A DNA stretch of 64,000 bases from contig NZ_AWGD01000001.1 in assembly GCF_000495795.1 (NCBI RefSeq), positions 86,450 to 150,449 of the forward strand. The letters run 5' to 3'. Position 1 is the stretch's first letter, and the number at the start of each line of letters is the position of its first letter. A program made the translations under genes and the position numbers. Below, piece by piece: positions 9,089 to 17,789 of the stretch. Source of the stretch: Asticcacaulis sp. AC460 (lineage in GTDB: Bacteria; Pseudomonadota; Alphaproteobacteria; Caulobacterales; Caulobacteraceae). The notes below the pieces were generated by a model. It was given only the letters and a program-made list of their open reading frames with translations, had not been told where the DNA came from and made no database searches.

Positions 9089-10077
9089 CAGCGCCCCACC
9101 CGTTTTACCGCCAGTTCGATCTGGCCTGTGAGGAAATCGATAAACGTGATCCCCTGCGCCTTCAGCGATTTGGGATAGAGCGACGCCTTGGTCAGGCCCG
9201 GCAAGGTGTTGGTTTCGAGATAGACCGGCCCGTGGTCCGAGATGATGAAGTCCGAACGCGAATAGCCGCGGCACGACATCGCCTTGTGCGCCTTGATCGC
9301 CAGATCCTGGAGCTGCGCCATGATCTCGGGCGCGAACCGGGCCGGGCAGATTTCCTGGGTGGCGGCCGCCAGGTACTTGCTCTTGTAATCAAAGGCGCCG
9401 TCGGCCGGCACGATCTCGACCGGCGGCAGGGCGATCAGCGAGCCATCCGATTGTTCCAGAACGCCGCAGGTGGCTTCCGGGCCGGTTATGAAGGGTTCGA
9501 TGACATAGGCGATGGTCTTGGCTTCACGCCGCACCGCCGCTAGGTCCTGGGACGAATTGACATAGATCAGGCCGAAGGACGAGCCGTCCTGGGCCGGCTT
9601 GGCGATGAGCTTGCCATAGTGCGAGAAGGCTTCGTCGATCTCGTCAAGCGACACCGATGACGGCGAATGCACCCCGGCCAAACCGGCAAAGCGCTTGGCA
9701 GCAGTCTTGTCGAAGGCCAGGTGCGACGCGGCCGAGCCAGAGCCGGTAAACGGCACGCCGCGCGCTTCGGCCAGTACCTGGAACTCACCGTTTTCGGCCG
9801 AGCCACCGTGAAGCCCCAGAACCAGGACGCGGTCTTCATGCGCCGCCAGGTCCAGCGCCCGGGCCATATCCCCCATCAGGATGCCGTCGGCGCGGAAGGG
9901 CAGCTCGAACGGCCGGTCGTGGGCGTGCAGCGCCGCCGGCGAGGTGACATTGACCGTGCCGTCATGGTCCCAGAACCACAGGTCGGCTTCGGGCAGGGCA
10001 TTGGCCAGGGCCTGTGCCGAGGCGACGGAGACGAGACGTTCGCGGCTGGTGCCGCCGAAAAGGATGGTGGGTTTCAT
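9088..10077 (-). CDS. D-alanine--D-alanine ligase family protein (ATP-grasp)
   Basis: A 329-residue ATP-grasp enzyme. Motifs of the Ddl family are present in order: ILFGGTSRER at the N-terminus, GLHGGSAENGEFQ, LIAKPAQDGSSFG, EICPAR, CRGYSRSDF and ETNTLPGLTKASLYPK. Ddl joins two D-alanines for peptidoglycan. The main ddl in this group normally lies in the cell-division cluster, so this is probably a second paralogue whose substrate may differ. The start MKPTILFGG at 10077 fits family alignments; in-frame starts upstream would add up to 19 residues. It sits among methionine-cycle genes without a clear reason. Confidence 0.85.
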   Translation of the reverse strand: MKPTILFGGTSRERLVSVASAQALANALPEADLWFWDHDGTVNVTSPAALHAHDRPFELPFRADGILMGDMARALDLAAHEDRVLVLGLHGGSAENGEFQVLAEARGVPFTGSGSAASHLAFDKTAAKRFAGLAGVHSPSSVSLDEIDEAFSHYGKLIAKPAQDGSSFGLIYVNSSQDLAAVRREAKTIAYVIEPFITGPEATCGVLEQSDGSLIALPPVEIVPADGAFDYKSKYLAAATQEICPARFAPEIMAQLQDLAIKAHKAMSCRGYSRSDFIISDHGPVYLETNTLPGLTKASLYPKSLKAQGITFIDFLTGQIELAVKRVGR

Positions 10078-10150
10078 AGGTGCGCCGGAAAGCAGGGTTT
10101 GAGGCGTCATAGGCCAAGGACGCGACGGCTTCAATCAGCGTTTTCCCCGA

Positions 10151-10687
10151 CTACTCCGCCTTCTTCACCGCTACGACCTCGATTTCCACCAGAAACGCTG
10201 CATTGGCCAACCCCGCCACCTGAACCGTGGTCCGGGTCGGCTTGTTCGGCTGGGTTTCGGTGCCGAAATAGCGCGTATAGCTCTTCATCATGCCGCCGAA
10301 ATCCATCTTGCCGCCCAGGGCCGGATCGCCGACCAGATAGACCTTCATATTAACGACATCGCCAAAGCCCAGGCCTTCCGCCTGCAGGGCCGCCTCGATC
10401 TTCTTCAGCACCGATTCGGTCTGGACCTCGGTATTGCCGAACTGATCGGTCGTACCCGCCACGGGGCCCGGCACCATGCCCGACAGATAGACCGTCGAAT
10501 AGCCCGGCGGCACGACGATCGACTGGGCGATCGGGAAGGCCCCGGCATAGGTGCGCTTGACGTCAACGGCCGGCGCCACCTCGACGTCTTTCAGGCGGGT
10601 GACCTTCATCTCACCTTCGCCATCGCTGTAGATCAGACAGCCCGACAGGATCGGCGCCAGGGCCAGCAAGGGTATATATTTCAGCAT
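10151..10687 (-). CDS. RidA-family lipoprotein
   Basis: A 178-residue protein. Residues 1-17 form a lipoprotein signal ending in the lipobox LSGC, so the mature protein is predicted to be acylated at Cys17. The rest is a RidA/YjgF domain with VYLSGMVPG near the middle and the C-terminal pattern RTTVQVAGLANAAFLVEIEVVAV. RidA enzymes hydrolyse reactive imines and enamines. The gene starts 10 bp after a flavin amine oxidase gene, an enzyme class that makes imines, so the two may act on the same exported pathway. Exported lipidated RidA proteins are less usual than cytosolic ones. Confidence 0.85.
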   Translation of the reverse strand: MLKYIPLLALAPILSGCLIYSDGEGEMKVTRLKDVEVAPAVDVKRTYAGAFPIAQSIVVPPGYSTVYLSGMVPGPVAGTTDQFGNTEVQTESVLKKIEAALQAEGLGFGDVVNMKVYLVGDPALGGKMDFGGMMKSYTRYFGTETQPNKPTRTTVQVAGLANAAFLVEIEVVAVKKAE

Positions 10688-10697
10688 CTTAGTCTCC

Positions 10698-12263
10698 TCA
10701 GGCCGTAAGCGCGCGCTGGCGCTCGGCGATCATATTGACGACGCGGTGGGCGGAACAGAAGGCGCCCTGCTGCCACGAACTGACGAAGCTCAAATGGTCA
10801 CCGGCAAAATAGATGGGACCGTCCGGCTGCGACAGCAAGTCATAGGCGGCACGGTCGGTATCCGACAGAAAGGCCGCCAACCCCTGCGAATGGGGAATCT
10901 GGTGCCAGTTGACGATGGCCGGGTGTTTCATCGTCCCGCCCATGCCGGGATGCAGCCGGTCCACCGTCTCACGGGCATAGGCGATCTGGTCCGGCAGGCT
11001 CCGCTCGCCCATGCGGCCGTTGAAAGCATAGCCGGCGATGATCACGCCTTCCGGCGAATGGAACCGGTCGGACGGATACCAGGTCGCGAAGGTATCGCGG
11101 TCGGTAAAGCTCAGGCCACCATAGATATGGTCATTGGCCTCCCAGAAACGCGGCGACTGGAAGGCGATCTTGTAGCCGCCGACGGCAATGCCCTTGTTCT
11201 TCTCAATGGCCGCCTTGACCGGCTTGGCGAAATCGCTCTCGAATCCGGCGAGCACCGGCAAAGGTACCGTACAGATGCAATAATCCGCCGACAGCACATC
11301 GGCCTGGCCGGTGACCTTGTCGAAATAGAAGATATCGACGCCTTGCTTACCCTTTTTGCTGGTCTTGCGGATGCGCTTCACCTCGCAGCCCTTGCGGATG
11401 ACATTGCCCAGCCGCGCCTCGAAAGCCGCCGGAATCCGGTCCATACCGCCGACCGGCTGCTGCATGGTCGCCTGGAAGTCGGCTGCGTCGGCAAAGGTCG
11501 ACACCGCCTGGACGAACGGATCGCCGACCACGTTCAGCGGCAGGGGCGGTCGCGGCCTGGGCGATTGCCCGCCCGCGGCCGGTTCGACCTCATAGCCCGC
11601 CGGATCGGCGCCCTGATAGGTCAGCTGTTCGCTCAGGTGGCCCCAGGTCGACAGGCCTTCCATCAGCCGATCCTTGTCGTCGCCGGTGAAAGCGTGGTCC
11701 AAAGCGCCCTGGTTACCGACCTTGGCCAGCAGTTCCGCCATATGGCCGCGATAGTCGAAAATGGCCTGGCGCATCTCGATCGCCTTGCCGCCGTTGAGCC
11801 GATCGGCCTGGATGCGGGCGCGACCGGACCAGTTGACCTCGGTCTCCATGGTCACACCGAATTCGCGGCAATAGCCGAGCGTCGCCTGATGGTGCGCCGG
11901 GATGCGCGCCGGACCGGCGTTGAAATACTGGCCGTCGTCGAAATCGCAGACCTGTTTCGTACCGTTGGTGTAGACGATCTCCGTACCACGGCGAACCGTC
12001 CAGTTGCGGCCACCGGCGCGGTCGCGCGCTTCCAGGATGGTGCAGTGATAACCGGCCTTGCCCAGCTCATAGGCCGCCGCCAATCCCGCGGGGCCGGCGC
12101 CGATGATCGCCACGCGCACACCTGTGCCGGAACCGGGTTTCAGGTCGGGCATACCGGCCCAGGCCTCGCTGCCCGTCAATCCCAACGCATGGAGCGCCGC
12201 ATAACCGCCGGCGAAGCCCGCCACTGCTGTAAACCGCGCCAAAATCTGCCGTCGTGTCGTCAT
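10698..12263 (-). CDS. flavin monoamine oxidase, Tat-exported
   Basis: A 521-residue FAD amine oxidase. The N-terminus TTRRQILARF is a twin-arginine signal and the hydrophobic part runs to about residue 35. The FAD-binding GAGPAGLAAAYELGKAG motif (about 55-71) and ARDRAGGRNWTVR follow, and the C-terminal FAD contact region is IYFAGDHLSFVSSWQQGA. Such enzymes oxidise primary amines or L-amino acids to imines with production of hydrogen peroxide. The neighbouring exported RidA-like lipoprotein could hydrolyse the imine. The gene sits 99 bp downstream of the unknown exported protein at 12363, in the same leftward run as the methionine genes. Confidence 0.9.
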   Translation of the reverse strand: MTTRRQILARFTAVAGFAGGYAALHALGLTGSEAWAGMPDLKPGSGTGVRVAIIGAGPAGLAAAYELGKAGYHCTILEARDRAGGRNWTVRRGTEIVYTNGTKQVCDFDDGQYFNAGPARIPAHHQATLGYCREFGVTMETEVNWSGRARIQADRLNGGKAIEMRQAIFDYRGHMAELLAKVGNQGALDHAFTGDDKDRLMEGLSTWGHLSEQLTYQGADPAGYEVEPAAGGQSPRPRPPLPLNVVGDPFVQAVSTFADAADFQATMQQPVGGMDRIPAAFEARLGNVIRKGCEVKRIRKTSKKGKQGVDIFYFDKVTGQADVLSADYCICTVPLPVLAGFESDFAKPVKAAIEKNKGIAVGGYKIAFQSPRFWEANDHIYGGLSFTDRDTFATWYPSDRFHSPEGVIIAGYAFNGRMGERSLPDQIAYARETVDRLHPGMGGTMKHPAIVNWHQIPHSQGLAAFLSDTDRAAYDLLSQPDGPIYFAGDHLSFVSSWQQGAFCSAHRVVNMIAERQRALTA

Positions 12264-12362
12264 GTCCAGCCCCTTTGTTGCAATCGAAACCGCACGCTAT
12301 CGCAGGTGCGAAGCCTTGGCTACAGCAAACGGCTGCCGAATTTCGGCAGGATCACGCCAAAC

Positions 12363-13142
12363 TCATTTGGCAGGGCAATTACCCCAATTCCGCGTCTTCA
12401 AGGTTTGCCAAGCTTCCTCGCCATCGAGCCTCTCTGTCTCCAACACAAGGTGGAAGTCCCTGAATTCCGGGTAATTCGACTGATCGAACCTCGCCTCCAG
12501 AATATGGGCCTGGGCCTTATCGATCCAGAGTTCTCCCGTCAAAGCACCGGAAACGTCATAGTGATAAGCGGTACGCCCTTGCCATTTGCTCTCACCGTCG
12601 AAACGCGCACTCGCCGTGCCCCGAGACTGGAGCAAGTCCGAGCCGAGTTCTGGCCAGACCAAGGCTACACCGAAGTCGAAACTCTGTCCGAGAGTCGGCA
12701 TGCCGGCCAGAACGGCATTCAGGTCAGCCAGATCAAGGTCGTAGAAGATGACCGGCCACACCGGTGCAGCAACAATCAATGGAGGTTCGTCCAACCCTTC
12801 AAAACTCATGCGCAGCACTTCGCCTTCGCGGTCAACCGTCAAGATTTTCCCGGTCTTGCCATCCGGCGATACCGTACCATAGACGACTTTCCGCACACCC
12901 TCGGCTGACGATAATTCCGCCGCCCGCCAAAGCCCATGCTTACACGGCTCAGCATCGCCCATGACTTCGGCCCTGTCTTCGGTTACAAAGACATGCACCC
13001 TGACCGGATCTCCTCCGAACTCAGTCAGTTCCCGTTCGTAGTCAATATCCCCCACGGTATAGGTCAGCATCTTGCCATCCGCCAAGGCGGGGTGTACCAG
13101 GGACAGTCCAGCGGCTACAAGCCAGGTAAGACCGCGCATCAT
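12363..13142 (-). CDS. exported protein of unknown function
   Basis: A 259-residue protein with a Sec signal peptide (about 1-21, cleavage at ALA). The body is rich in beta-type patterns: [44 protein letters not shown] and [22 protein letters not shown]. This resembles DUF3108-like or lipoprotein-carrier-like sheets, but I cannot assign a family. The start overlaps the stop of the homocysteine methyltransferase gene by 4 bp, so it is coupled to a cytosolic methionine enzyme. Base composition looks a little less GC-rich than its neighbours, a possible sign of later insertion. Confidence 0.72.
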   Translation of the reverse strand: MMRGLTWLVAAGLSLVHPALADGKMLTYTVGDIDYERELTEFGGDPVRVHVFVTEDRAEVMGDAEPCKHGLWRAAELSSAEGVRKVVYGTVSPDGKTGKILTVDREGEVLRMSFEGLDEPPLIVAAPVWPVIFYDLDLADLNAVLAGMPTLGQSFDFGVALVWPELGSDLLQSRGTASARFDGESKWQGRTAYHYDVSGALTGELWIDKAQAHILEARFDQSNYPEFRDFHLVLETERLDGEEAWQTLKTRNWGNCPAK

Positions 13143-14206
13143 GCCAATTCAAACGGCTCCAGCCCGGCCAGGCGCAGCGCCTTGGGACGTTCCGGAATCT
13201 GGCGCGGGGTGACGCCCTTCACCTCATCGGCGACATGCTGGATATGGTCCGGCGTCGTGCCGCAGCACCCGCCCAAGATGTTGACGATGCCGTCCTTGGC
13301 CCATTCGTGCAGTTCATGCGCCGTTTCATGCGGCTGCTCGTCATACTGACCCATGGCGTTGGGCAGGCCGGCATTGGGATAGGCCGCCACCAGGCAGTCG
13401 GCTACGCGCGCCATTTCGGCGATATGCGGCCGCATCAGGTCGGCGCCCAGGGCGCAGTTGAAGCCTACCGCAAACGGCTTGGCGTGCTTGACGCTGTTCC
13501 AGAAGGCTTCGGCCGTCTGGCCCGACAGGGTCCGGCCCGACCGGTCTGTGATGGTGCCGGAAATCCAGATCGGCAGCGTCTCCTGGCCTTCCTCTTCGAG
13601 GTCGAGAATGGCCTTGATCGCCGCCTTGCAGTTCAGCGTGTCGGTGATGGTTTCGATCAGGTAGAGATCGACCCCGCCTTCATACAGCGCCTGAACCTGC
13701 TCGCGATAGGCCTGATAGACCTCGTCGAAGGTCACCAGACGCGCGCCCGGGTCATTCACGTCGGACGACATGCTGAGCATCTTGTTCAGTGGCCCGATCG
13801 AGCCGGCGACAAAGCGCGGCTTATGCGGTTCCTTGGCCGTCCATTCGTCGGCAACCTTGCGGGCAATTCGCGCCCCTTCCAGGTTGATGTCGATACAGTC
13901 CTGCAGTCCAAGGCGGTAATCGTCCTGGGCAATGGTCGTCGCCGAGAAGGTATTGGTCTCGGAAATATCGGCGCCGGCGGCGAAATACTGATGGTGCAGA
14001 TCGGCGATAATGTCCGGCCGGGTGATGCACAGGATATCGTTATTGCCCTTGAGCTGGCCTTCATGCGCCGCGAATCGGTCAGCGCGGAAATCGGCCTCGT
14101 CCAGGCCACGGCGCTGGATCATCACGCCCCACGATCCGTCCAGGATCAGGATGCGTTCCTTGGCCGCCTGTTTCAGGACGGCAATACGGTCAGCTCGAGT
14201 GGTCAT
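13139..14206 (-). CDS. metH: methionine synthase, homocysteine-binding domain (MetH N-terminal part)
   Basis: A 355-residue homocysteine S-methyltransferase barrel equivalent to the first module of MetH. It has the start pattern [25 protein letters not shown], and the zinc-site cysteines in VGFNCALG and [10 protein letters not shown]. It activates homocysteine thiolate for methylation by the cobalamin part encoded at 6032-8686. The two genes face the same way but six other genes lie between them. A metallo-hydrolase gene lies 3 bp upstream and metF two genes upstream, consistent with one methionine-cycle transcript. Confidence 0.93.
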   Translation of the reverse strand: MTTRADRIAVLKQAAKERILILDGSWGVMIQRRGLDEADFRADRFAAHEGQLKGNNDILCITRPDIIADLHHQYFAAGADISETNTFSATTIAQDDYRLGLQDCIDINLEGARIARKVADEWTAKEPHKPRFVAGSIGPLNKMLSMSSDVNDPGARLVTFDEVYQAYREQVQALYEGGVDLYLIETITDTLNCKAAIKAILDLEEEGQETLPIWISGTITDRSGRTLSGQTAEAFWNSVKHAKPFAVGFNCALGADLMRPHIAEMARVADCLVAAYPNAGLPNAMGQYDEQPHETAHELHEWAKDGIVNILGGCCGTTPDHIQHVADEVKGVTPRQIPERPKALRLAGLEPFELA

Positions 14207-14209
14207 GAT

Positions 14210-15082
14210 CTACTTCTTTGCAGCTTCTTGCCTGGCCAGTTCGGCTTCGAAATCGGCTCTGGACTGGGCGACAAACTTCGGGAACTCGGTCGGATCGACA
14301 AAGGGCTGGGCCTTGTCTTCCGGATATTTGATCGTCTTCTGCTTCTGATACTTGGCTTCCAGATCGGCGAAGACCGGATGGCTGGGGAGGAAGATATCGA
14401 CCGGAATGGTGTCCAGGCGATCGAAGGTGATGCGATAGTCGCGAACGATATGGGGATAGGCCACGTTATCCACCAGGACATTGCCGGCCACGGTGACCGA
14501 ACTGGCAAAGGCCACGCGCCGCGGCTGGCCGCTGTCGAGGGCGGTCAGGGTCCAGGTGGTGGCGCCCTTGGTGTGGCCAGGCGTCATGCGCGCCATCAGG
14601 GTCGTATCGGCCAGGGTGATCGTGCCGCCTTCGCCGACGATGCGGTCGACCTTGACCGCCGGGAAGGTGGCGGGCCCGTTGGTGTTGTCGCCTTCATGGT
14701 TACCGGCTTCCAGCGCGCTCCGGTCGGCGACGCTGGCCACCAGTTCCGCGCCGGTATCGGCCTTCAGCTTGGCCAGCCCGCCGACATGGTCGTAATGGGC
14801 ATGGGTCTCAACGATGTACTTGATGTCCTTCAGGTCGAAGCCAAGCTTTTTGATATTGTCCTCGACGACGGCAGCCCCCTCTTCGGTCGCGGCATCGACC
14901 AGGAAATGGCCCTCGTCCGTGGTGATCAGGTAGACCCCAACGCCTTCGGTGCCGACATACCAGATGTTGTCGACGATGCGATACGGTTCATGCGGTGCGC
15001 TCCACGACGCGTCCCCATCGGCCAGGGCCGGCGAAGCAAAGATCAGACCGAGAGCAGCAAGAGAGAAAAATACCGGTTTCAT
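14210..15082 (-). CDS. metallo-beta-lactamase-fold hydrolase, subclass B3-like, exported
   Basis: A 290-residue protein with a Sec signal peptide (about 1-21). Two-zinc ligands are all present: HAHYDH at 94-99, His170 in PGHTKG and His235 in LPSHP. The spacing and the opening WYVGTEGVGVYLI match subclass B3 metallo-beta-lactamases and their relatives such as the Caulobacter chromosomal enzymes. Beta-lactam hydrolysis is possible, but many close homologues have other or unknown substrates. It sits 13 bp after metF and 3 bp before the homocysteine methyltransferase gene, so it is probably co-expressed with methionine synthesis. Confidence 0.88.
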   Translation of the reverse strand: MKPVFFSLAALGLIFASPALADGDASWSAPHEPYRIVDNIWYVGTEGVGVYLITTDEGHFLVDAATEEGAAVVEDNIKKLGFDLKDIKYIVETHAHYDHVGGLAKLKADTGAELVASVADRSALEAGNHEGDNTNGPATFPAVKVDRIVGEGGTITLADTTLMARMTPGHTKGATTWTLTALDSGQPRRVAFASSVTVAGNVLVDNVAYPHIVRDYRITFDRLDTIPVDIFLPSHPVFADLEAKYQKQKTIKYPEDKAQPFVDPTEFPKFVAQSRADFEAELARQEAAKK

Positions 15083-15095
15083 AATGAGTCGACCT

Positions 15096-16019
15096 TCACA
15101 AGGCTAAAGCTTTTAATCCAAGTATGCGACATATGGCAAAAACAAGGTCAGCGCGATTTAAAGTGTAGAAATGGAAGTTCTCGACTCCCTCGCGTTCCAG
15201 CTCGAGACATAGCTCAACCGCTACCGCCGACGCCAGTAACTTCCGCGTCTCCGCGTCATCATCCAGTCCGGCAAACAGTTCTTCCAGCCAATCCGGCACC
15301 TGGGCTTCGCAGGCCGCCGCCATGCGGCGCAGGCCCTTGAAGTTGGTCACCGGCATGATGCCAGGCGTCAGTTCGATGTCGATTCCGGCATCGAAGACGG
15401 CGTCGCGGTAGCGCAGATAGGTTTCCGGCTCGAAAAAGAACTGGCTGATGCCGCGGGTGGCGCCGGCATCGACCTTGGCGCGCAGCACGTCGAGATCGAA
15501 GTCCAGGCTGGGCGATTGCGGGTGTTTTTCGGGATAGACGCCGATGCTGACCTCGAAATCGCCTATACGCTTGATCGCCGCGGTCAGTTCGGTGGCGTTC
15601 TGGTAGCCGTCCGGGCGCGGGGTATAGTCACCCCAGCCCGACGGCGGATCGCCGCGCAGGGCCACGATATGGCGTACCCCGGCACCCCAGTATTCGCGGA
15701 TGACCTCATCGACCTCGTCGCGCGAAGCCTCGACACAGGTCAGGTGCGCGGCCGGTTTCAGCGCGGTCTCGTCGAGGATGCGCTTGACCGTGCGGTGGGT
15801 GCGCTCGCGCGTCGAACCGCCGGCGCCGTAGGTCACCGAGACAAAGCCGGGTTCCAGCGGCGCGAGGCGCGCGATCGAGGCCCACAGGGTCTGTTCCATC
15901 TCTTCCGTCTTGGGCGGAAAGAATTCGAATGAGACCTTCAGGTTGCCCCCACCCTGGCTGAGCGATCGGGCAATGGGGGCGAGTTTGTGGCCAAGACTAG
16001 GATTCAGGGCGGGGCTCAT
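15096..16019 (-). CDS. metF: 5,10-methylenetetrahydrofolate reductase
   Basis: A 307-residue FAD enzyme that makes 5-methyl-THF, the methyl donor for MetH. Family motifs are SFEFFPPKTEEME, with the catalytic Glu, SVTYGAGGS, AHLTCVEASRDEV, VALRGDPP, and RGISQFFFEPETYLRYRD. The first 25 residues are a short extension before the FEFFPP strand. The start overlaps the stop of the upstream regulator by 4 bp, so regulator and enzyme are coupled. With both MetH parts in the same run it completes the methyl-transfer branch of methionine synthesis. Confidence 0.95.
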   Translation of the reverse strand: MSPALNPSLGHKLAPIARSLSQGGGNLKVSFEFFPPKTEEMEQTLWASIARLAPLEPGFVSVTYGAGGSTRERTHRTVKRILDETALKPAAHLTCVEASRDEVDEVIREYWGAGVRHIVALRGDPPSGWGDYTPRPDGYQNATELTAAIKRIGDFEVSIGVYPEKHPQSPSLDFDLDVLRAKVDAGATRGISQFFFEPETYLRYRDAVFDAGIDIELTPGIMPVTNFKGLRRMAAACEAQVPDWLEELFAGLDDDAETRKLLASAVAVELCLELEREGVENFHFYTLNRADLVFAICRILGLKALAL

Positions 16020-16969
16020 TTCAAGGCAGTCCAGATGGTGACGGTCAGGCCGCCGGGCGTTTCGGGTTTCATATGCTGGATGGTGGCGGGCGTCAGTCCG
16101 GCGGCGCCCAACCAGGCGGCCATGTCACCTTCGGCAACACCGAGACGGCGGTGATTGTATTTTTCCCGCATAATTTCAAGATCATGATGGGCGAAATCGA
16201 CGATCAGCAACCGCCCGCCCGGTTTCAGCAGCCGCCCCGCCTCGGCCACCGCCTGGCGCGGGTCGCTGAGGAAGTGCAGAACCTGATGGACGATCACCAG
16301 GTCGGCGCAACCCGCCGGCAGGCGGGTATCGCTGATATCACCGTGCCGGAACTCGACCGACTTAAGCCCGGCCTCATGGGTGCGGGAACGCGCCAGGTTC
16401 AGCATATGCTGCGACAGGTCGACACCTGTCGCCGTCTTCGCCCGGCCGGCCAGCAAGGTCAGCATGCGGCCCGAGCCCGTGCCCAGGTCGACCAGATTCT
16501 GATACGGCTGTTGCCCGGCCAGGTCGAGCACGACGGCCTCGACCTCTGCGTCATCGACATAGTGGCTGCGGATCTCATCCCACTGCGGGGCAATGGTTTC
16601 GAAATAAGTTTCGGCAGAGGCCCGGCGCGCACCGCGCACGGCTTCCAACTGACGCAGGTCGCCGGCATGCGTCTCGCCCATCAGCTTCAGGATAGTGTCG
16701 ACCAGCGGCCGGATGGCCGGGGCCGACGACAGGCGATAGAACACCCAGGCGCCGTCTGGAAAGCGCTCGATCAGACCGGCTTCGGCCATAAGCTTGAGGT
16801 GGCGGGAAATACGCGGCTGGCTCTGGTCAAGGATGGAGACCAGTTCCATCACCGACAGTTCTTCGCGCGCCAGCAGCCGCAACAGGCGCAGACGCGTCGC
16901 CTCACCCGCCGCCTTCAAGGCGTCGAGCAGACTGTCGAAATCGGTCACGGGATGGGGCGCGTCACTCAT
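16016..16969 (-). CDS. ArsR-family regulator fused to SAM-dependent methyltransferase (SahR-like)
   Basis: A 317-residue fusion. Residues about 5-95 are an ArsR winged helix with the recognition helix in SILDQSQPRISRHLKLM. Residues about 130-317 are a class I methyltransferase with motif I LVDLGTGSGRML and the following acidic residue in TGVDLS. ArsR proteins with this tail that head methionine-cycle operons correspond to SahR, a repressor released by S-adenosylhomocysteine. The tail probably serves as the SAH sensor. The start is set at the ATG at 16969. An upstream in-frame start would place the operator inside the coding region. It is the first gene of the leftward met run. Confidence 0.85.
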   Translation of the reverse strand: MSDAPHPVTDFDSLLDALKAAGEATRLRLLRLLAREELSVMELVSILDQSQPRISRHLKLMAEAGLIERFPDGAWVFYRLSSAPAIRPLVDTILKLMGETHAGDLRQLEAVRGARRASAETYFETIAPQWDEIRSHYVDDAEVEAVVLDLAGQQPYQNLVDLGTGSGRMLTLLAGRAKTATGVDLSQHMLNLARSRTHEAGLKSVEFRHGDISDTRLPAGCADLVIVHQVLHFLSDPRQAVAEAGRLLKPGGRLLIVDFAHHDLEIMREKYNHRRLGVAEGDMAAWLGAAGLTPATIQHMKPETPGGLTVTIWTALK

Positions 16970-16971
16970 AT

Positions 16972-16999
16972 AACCATATAAAGATATCTTTATATGGTT
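16972..16999 (-). promoter_or_regulatory. operator palindrome of the SahR-like regulator
   Basis: A perfect 28-bp palindrome, two 14-bp arms (aaccatataaagat and its complement) with no spacer, ending 2 bp before the regulator ATG. It fits the ATAAAGATATCTTTAT-type motif described for SahR. Its overlap with the translation start leaves no room for a Shine-Dalgarno sequence, so the transcript may be leaderless or repression may be by direct blocking. Confidence 0.82.
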
Positions 17000-17121
17000 T
17001 GGCAAGTGCTTTTGTCGGTCGGTCGAAAATTTCGCATGTCCGGCCTGCGTCAGCATAACACATGGAAGTCTTGCGCGCCCGCGCTTATATTCGCCTTACC
17101 AACGAATTGAGGACGGATGTC

Positions 17122-17484
17122 ATGGCCCGCAACGGCGTCAAACTGGGAACAGCCCTGCTGCGCGGCCTCGGCCGCAGGTGCCCGTGCTGCGGCCAGGCCT
17201 CGGCGTTTCGCGGCTATCTCAAGGTAGTCGACACCTGCCCGTCCTGTGATACACCGCTCAGCCTCTATCCGACCGATGACGGCCCGGCCTATCTGACCAT
17301 GCTGCTGATCGGCCACGTCATCGTCGCCCCGGCCTTCTTCTTTCCGATCGTGTGGACAAACCCCCAGGTGACCATTCCTGTCCTGATCGGTTCGATCGGC
17401 GCCCTGACCCTGGTGGCCCTGCCCTTCGTCAAGGGCGCCTTCCTCGGGTTGTTATGGTATCTCGGCCTGAAACAGGCGCGGTAA
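17122..17484 (+). CDS. DUF983 family membrane protein
   Basis: A 120-residue protein. The N-terminal part has two zinc-ribbon-like cysteine pairs, CPCCG and CPSCD, followed by GPAYLTMLLIGH and two hydrophobic helices (about 60-83 and 90-112). This is the DUF983 pattern; in alphaproteobacteria the family is often found near cytochrome oxidase genes, but its role is not established. The ATG at 17122 is preferred to one 60 bp upstream because the family starts close to the GLRGRCP-like segment. It is divergent from the met operon. Confidence 0.82.
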   Translation: MARNGVKLGTALLRGLGRRCPCCGQASAFRGYLKVVDTCPSCDTPLSLYPTDDGPAYLTMLLIGHVIVAPAFFFPIVWTNPQVTIPVLIGSIGALTLVALPFVKGAFLGLLWYLGLKQAR

Positions 17485-17550
17485 GCCCTTGACTTAGCTC
17501 CCTAACGGCGCGAAGTCATGTGTCCGTTTCACGCAACAGGGAGCACAGCC

Positions 17551-17733
17551 ATGGCCCACAAGTTTGAGATCCGCAAGAACAAGGCCGGCGAGTTCGTCGC
17601 TTACTTCGTCTATAACAGCGAGACGATTTTCTGGACCGAAGGCTATTCGTCCAAGGCTTCCGCCAAGAACGCCATCGAATCCATCAAGAAGAACGGCCCC
17701 GCCGCCGAGACCGAGGATAAGACGGTCGACTAA
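17551..17733 (+). CDS. YegP-family (UPF0339, DUF1508) protein
   Basis: A 60-residue single-repeat YegP protein. It begins AHKFEIRKNKAGEFVAYFVYN, and SETIFWTEGYSSKASAKNAIESIKKNGP is the hallmark of the family, which forms a small beta-beta-beta-alpha fold. The function is unknown; such proteins are often abundant. AGGGAG precedes the ATG at 17551 at good spacing. A strong terminator follows directly, so it is a one-gene transcript. Confidence 0.88.
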   Translation: MAHKFEIRKNKAGEFVAYFVYNSETIFWTEGYSSKASAKNAIESIKKNGPAAETEDKTVD

Positions 17734-17736
17734 AAA

Positions 17737-17767
17737 AGAAAGGCGCCCTTCACAGGGCGCCTTTTTT
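17737..17767 (+). terminator. rho-independent terminator after yegP-like gene
   Basis: A 9-bp stem (aggcgccct / agggcgcct) with a four-base loop, followed by a run of six T. It begins a few bases after the stop codon at 17733. Confidence 0.9.
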
Positions 17768-17789
17768 CATTGCGGGCGGCAATACGGCG

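Noticed and set aside
12333..12349. A 7-bp inverted repeat (ctgccga / tcggcag) in the 99-bp gap before the amine oxidase gene, considered as a terminator.
   Set aside because: It lacks a T-run on either strand, so I do not use it to split the met run.
10746..12908. A 720-codon open frame on the + strand opposite the amine oxidase gene.
   Set aside because: The minus strand gives a Tat signal and FAD motifs; the + frame is His/Arg-rich without any domain.
14210..15082. Calling the metallo-hydrolase an antibiotic-resistance gene.
   Set aside because: Fold and ligands fit B3 enzymes, but gene context points to metabolism and substrate cannot be read from the sequence.
13235..15340. A 701-codon open frame on the + strand.
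   Set aside because: It runs antisense to three genes with clear families (homocysteine methyltransferase, metallo-hydrolase, metF).
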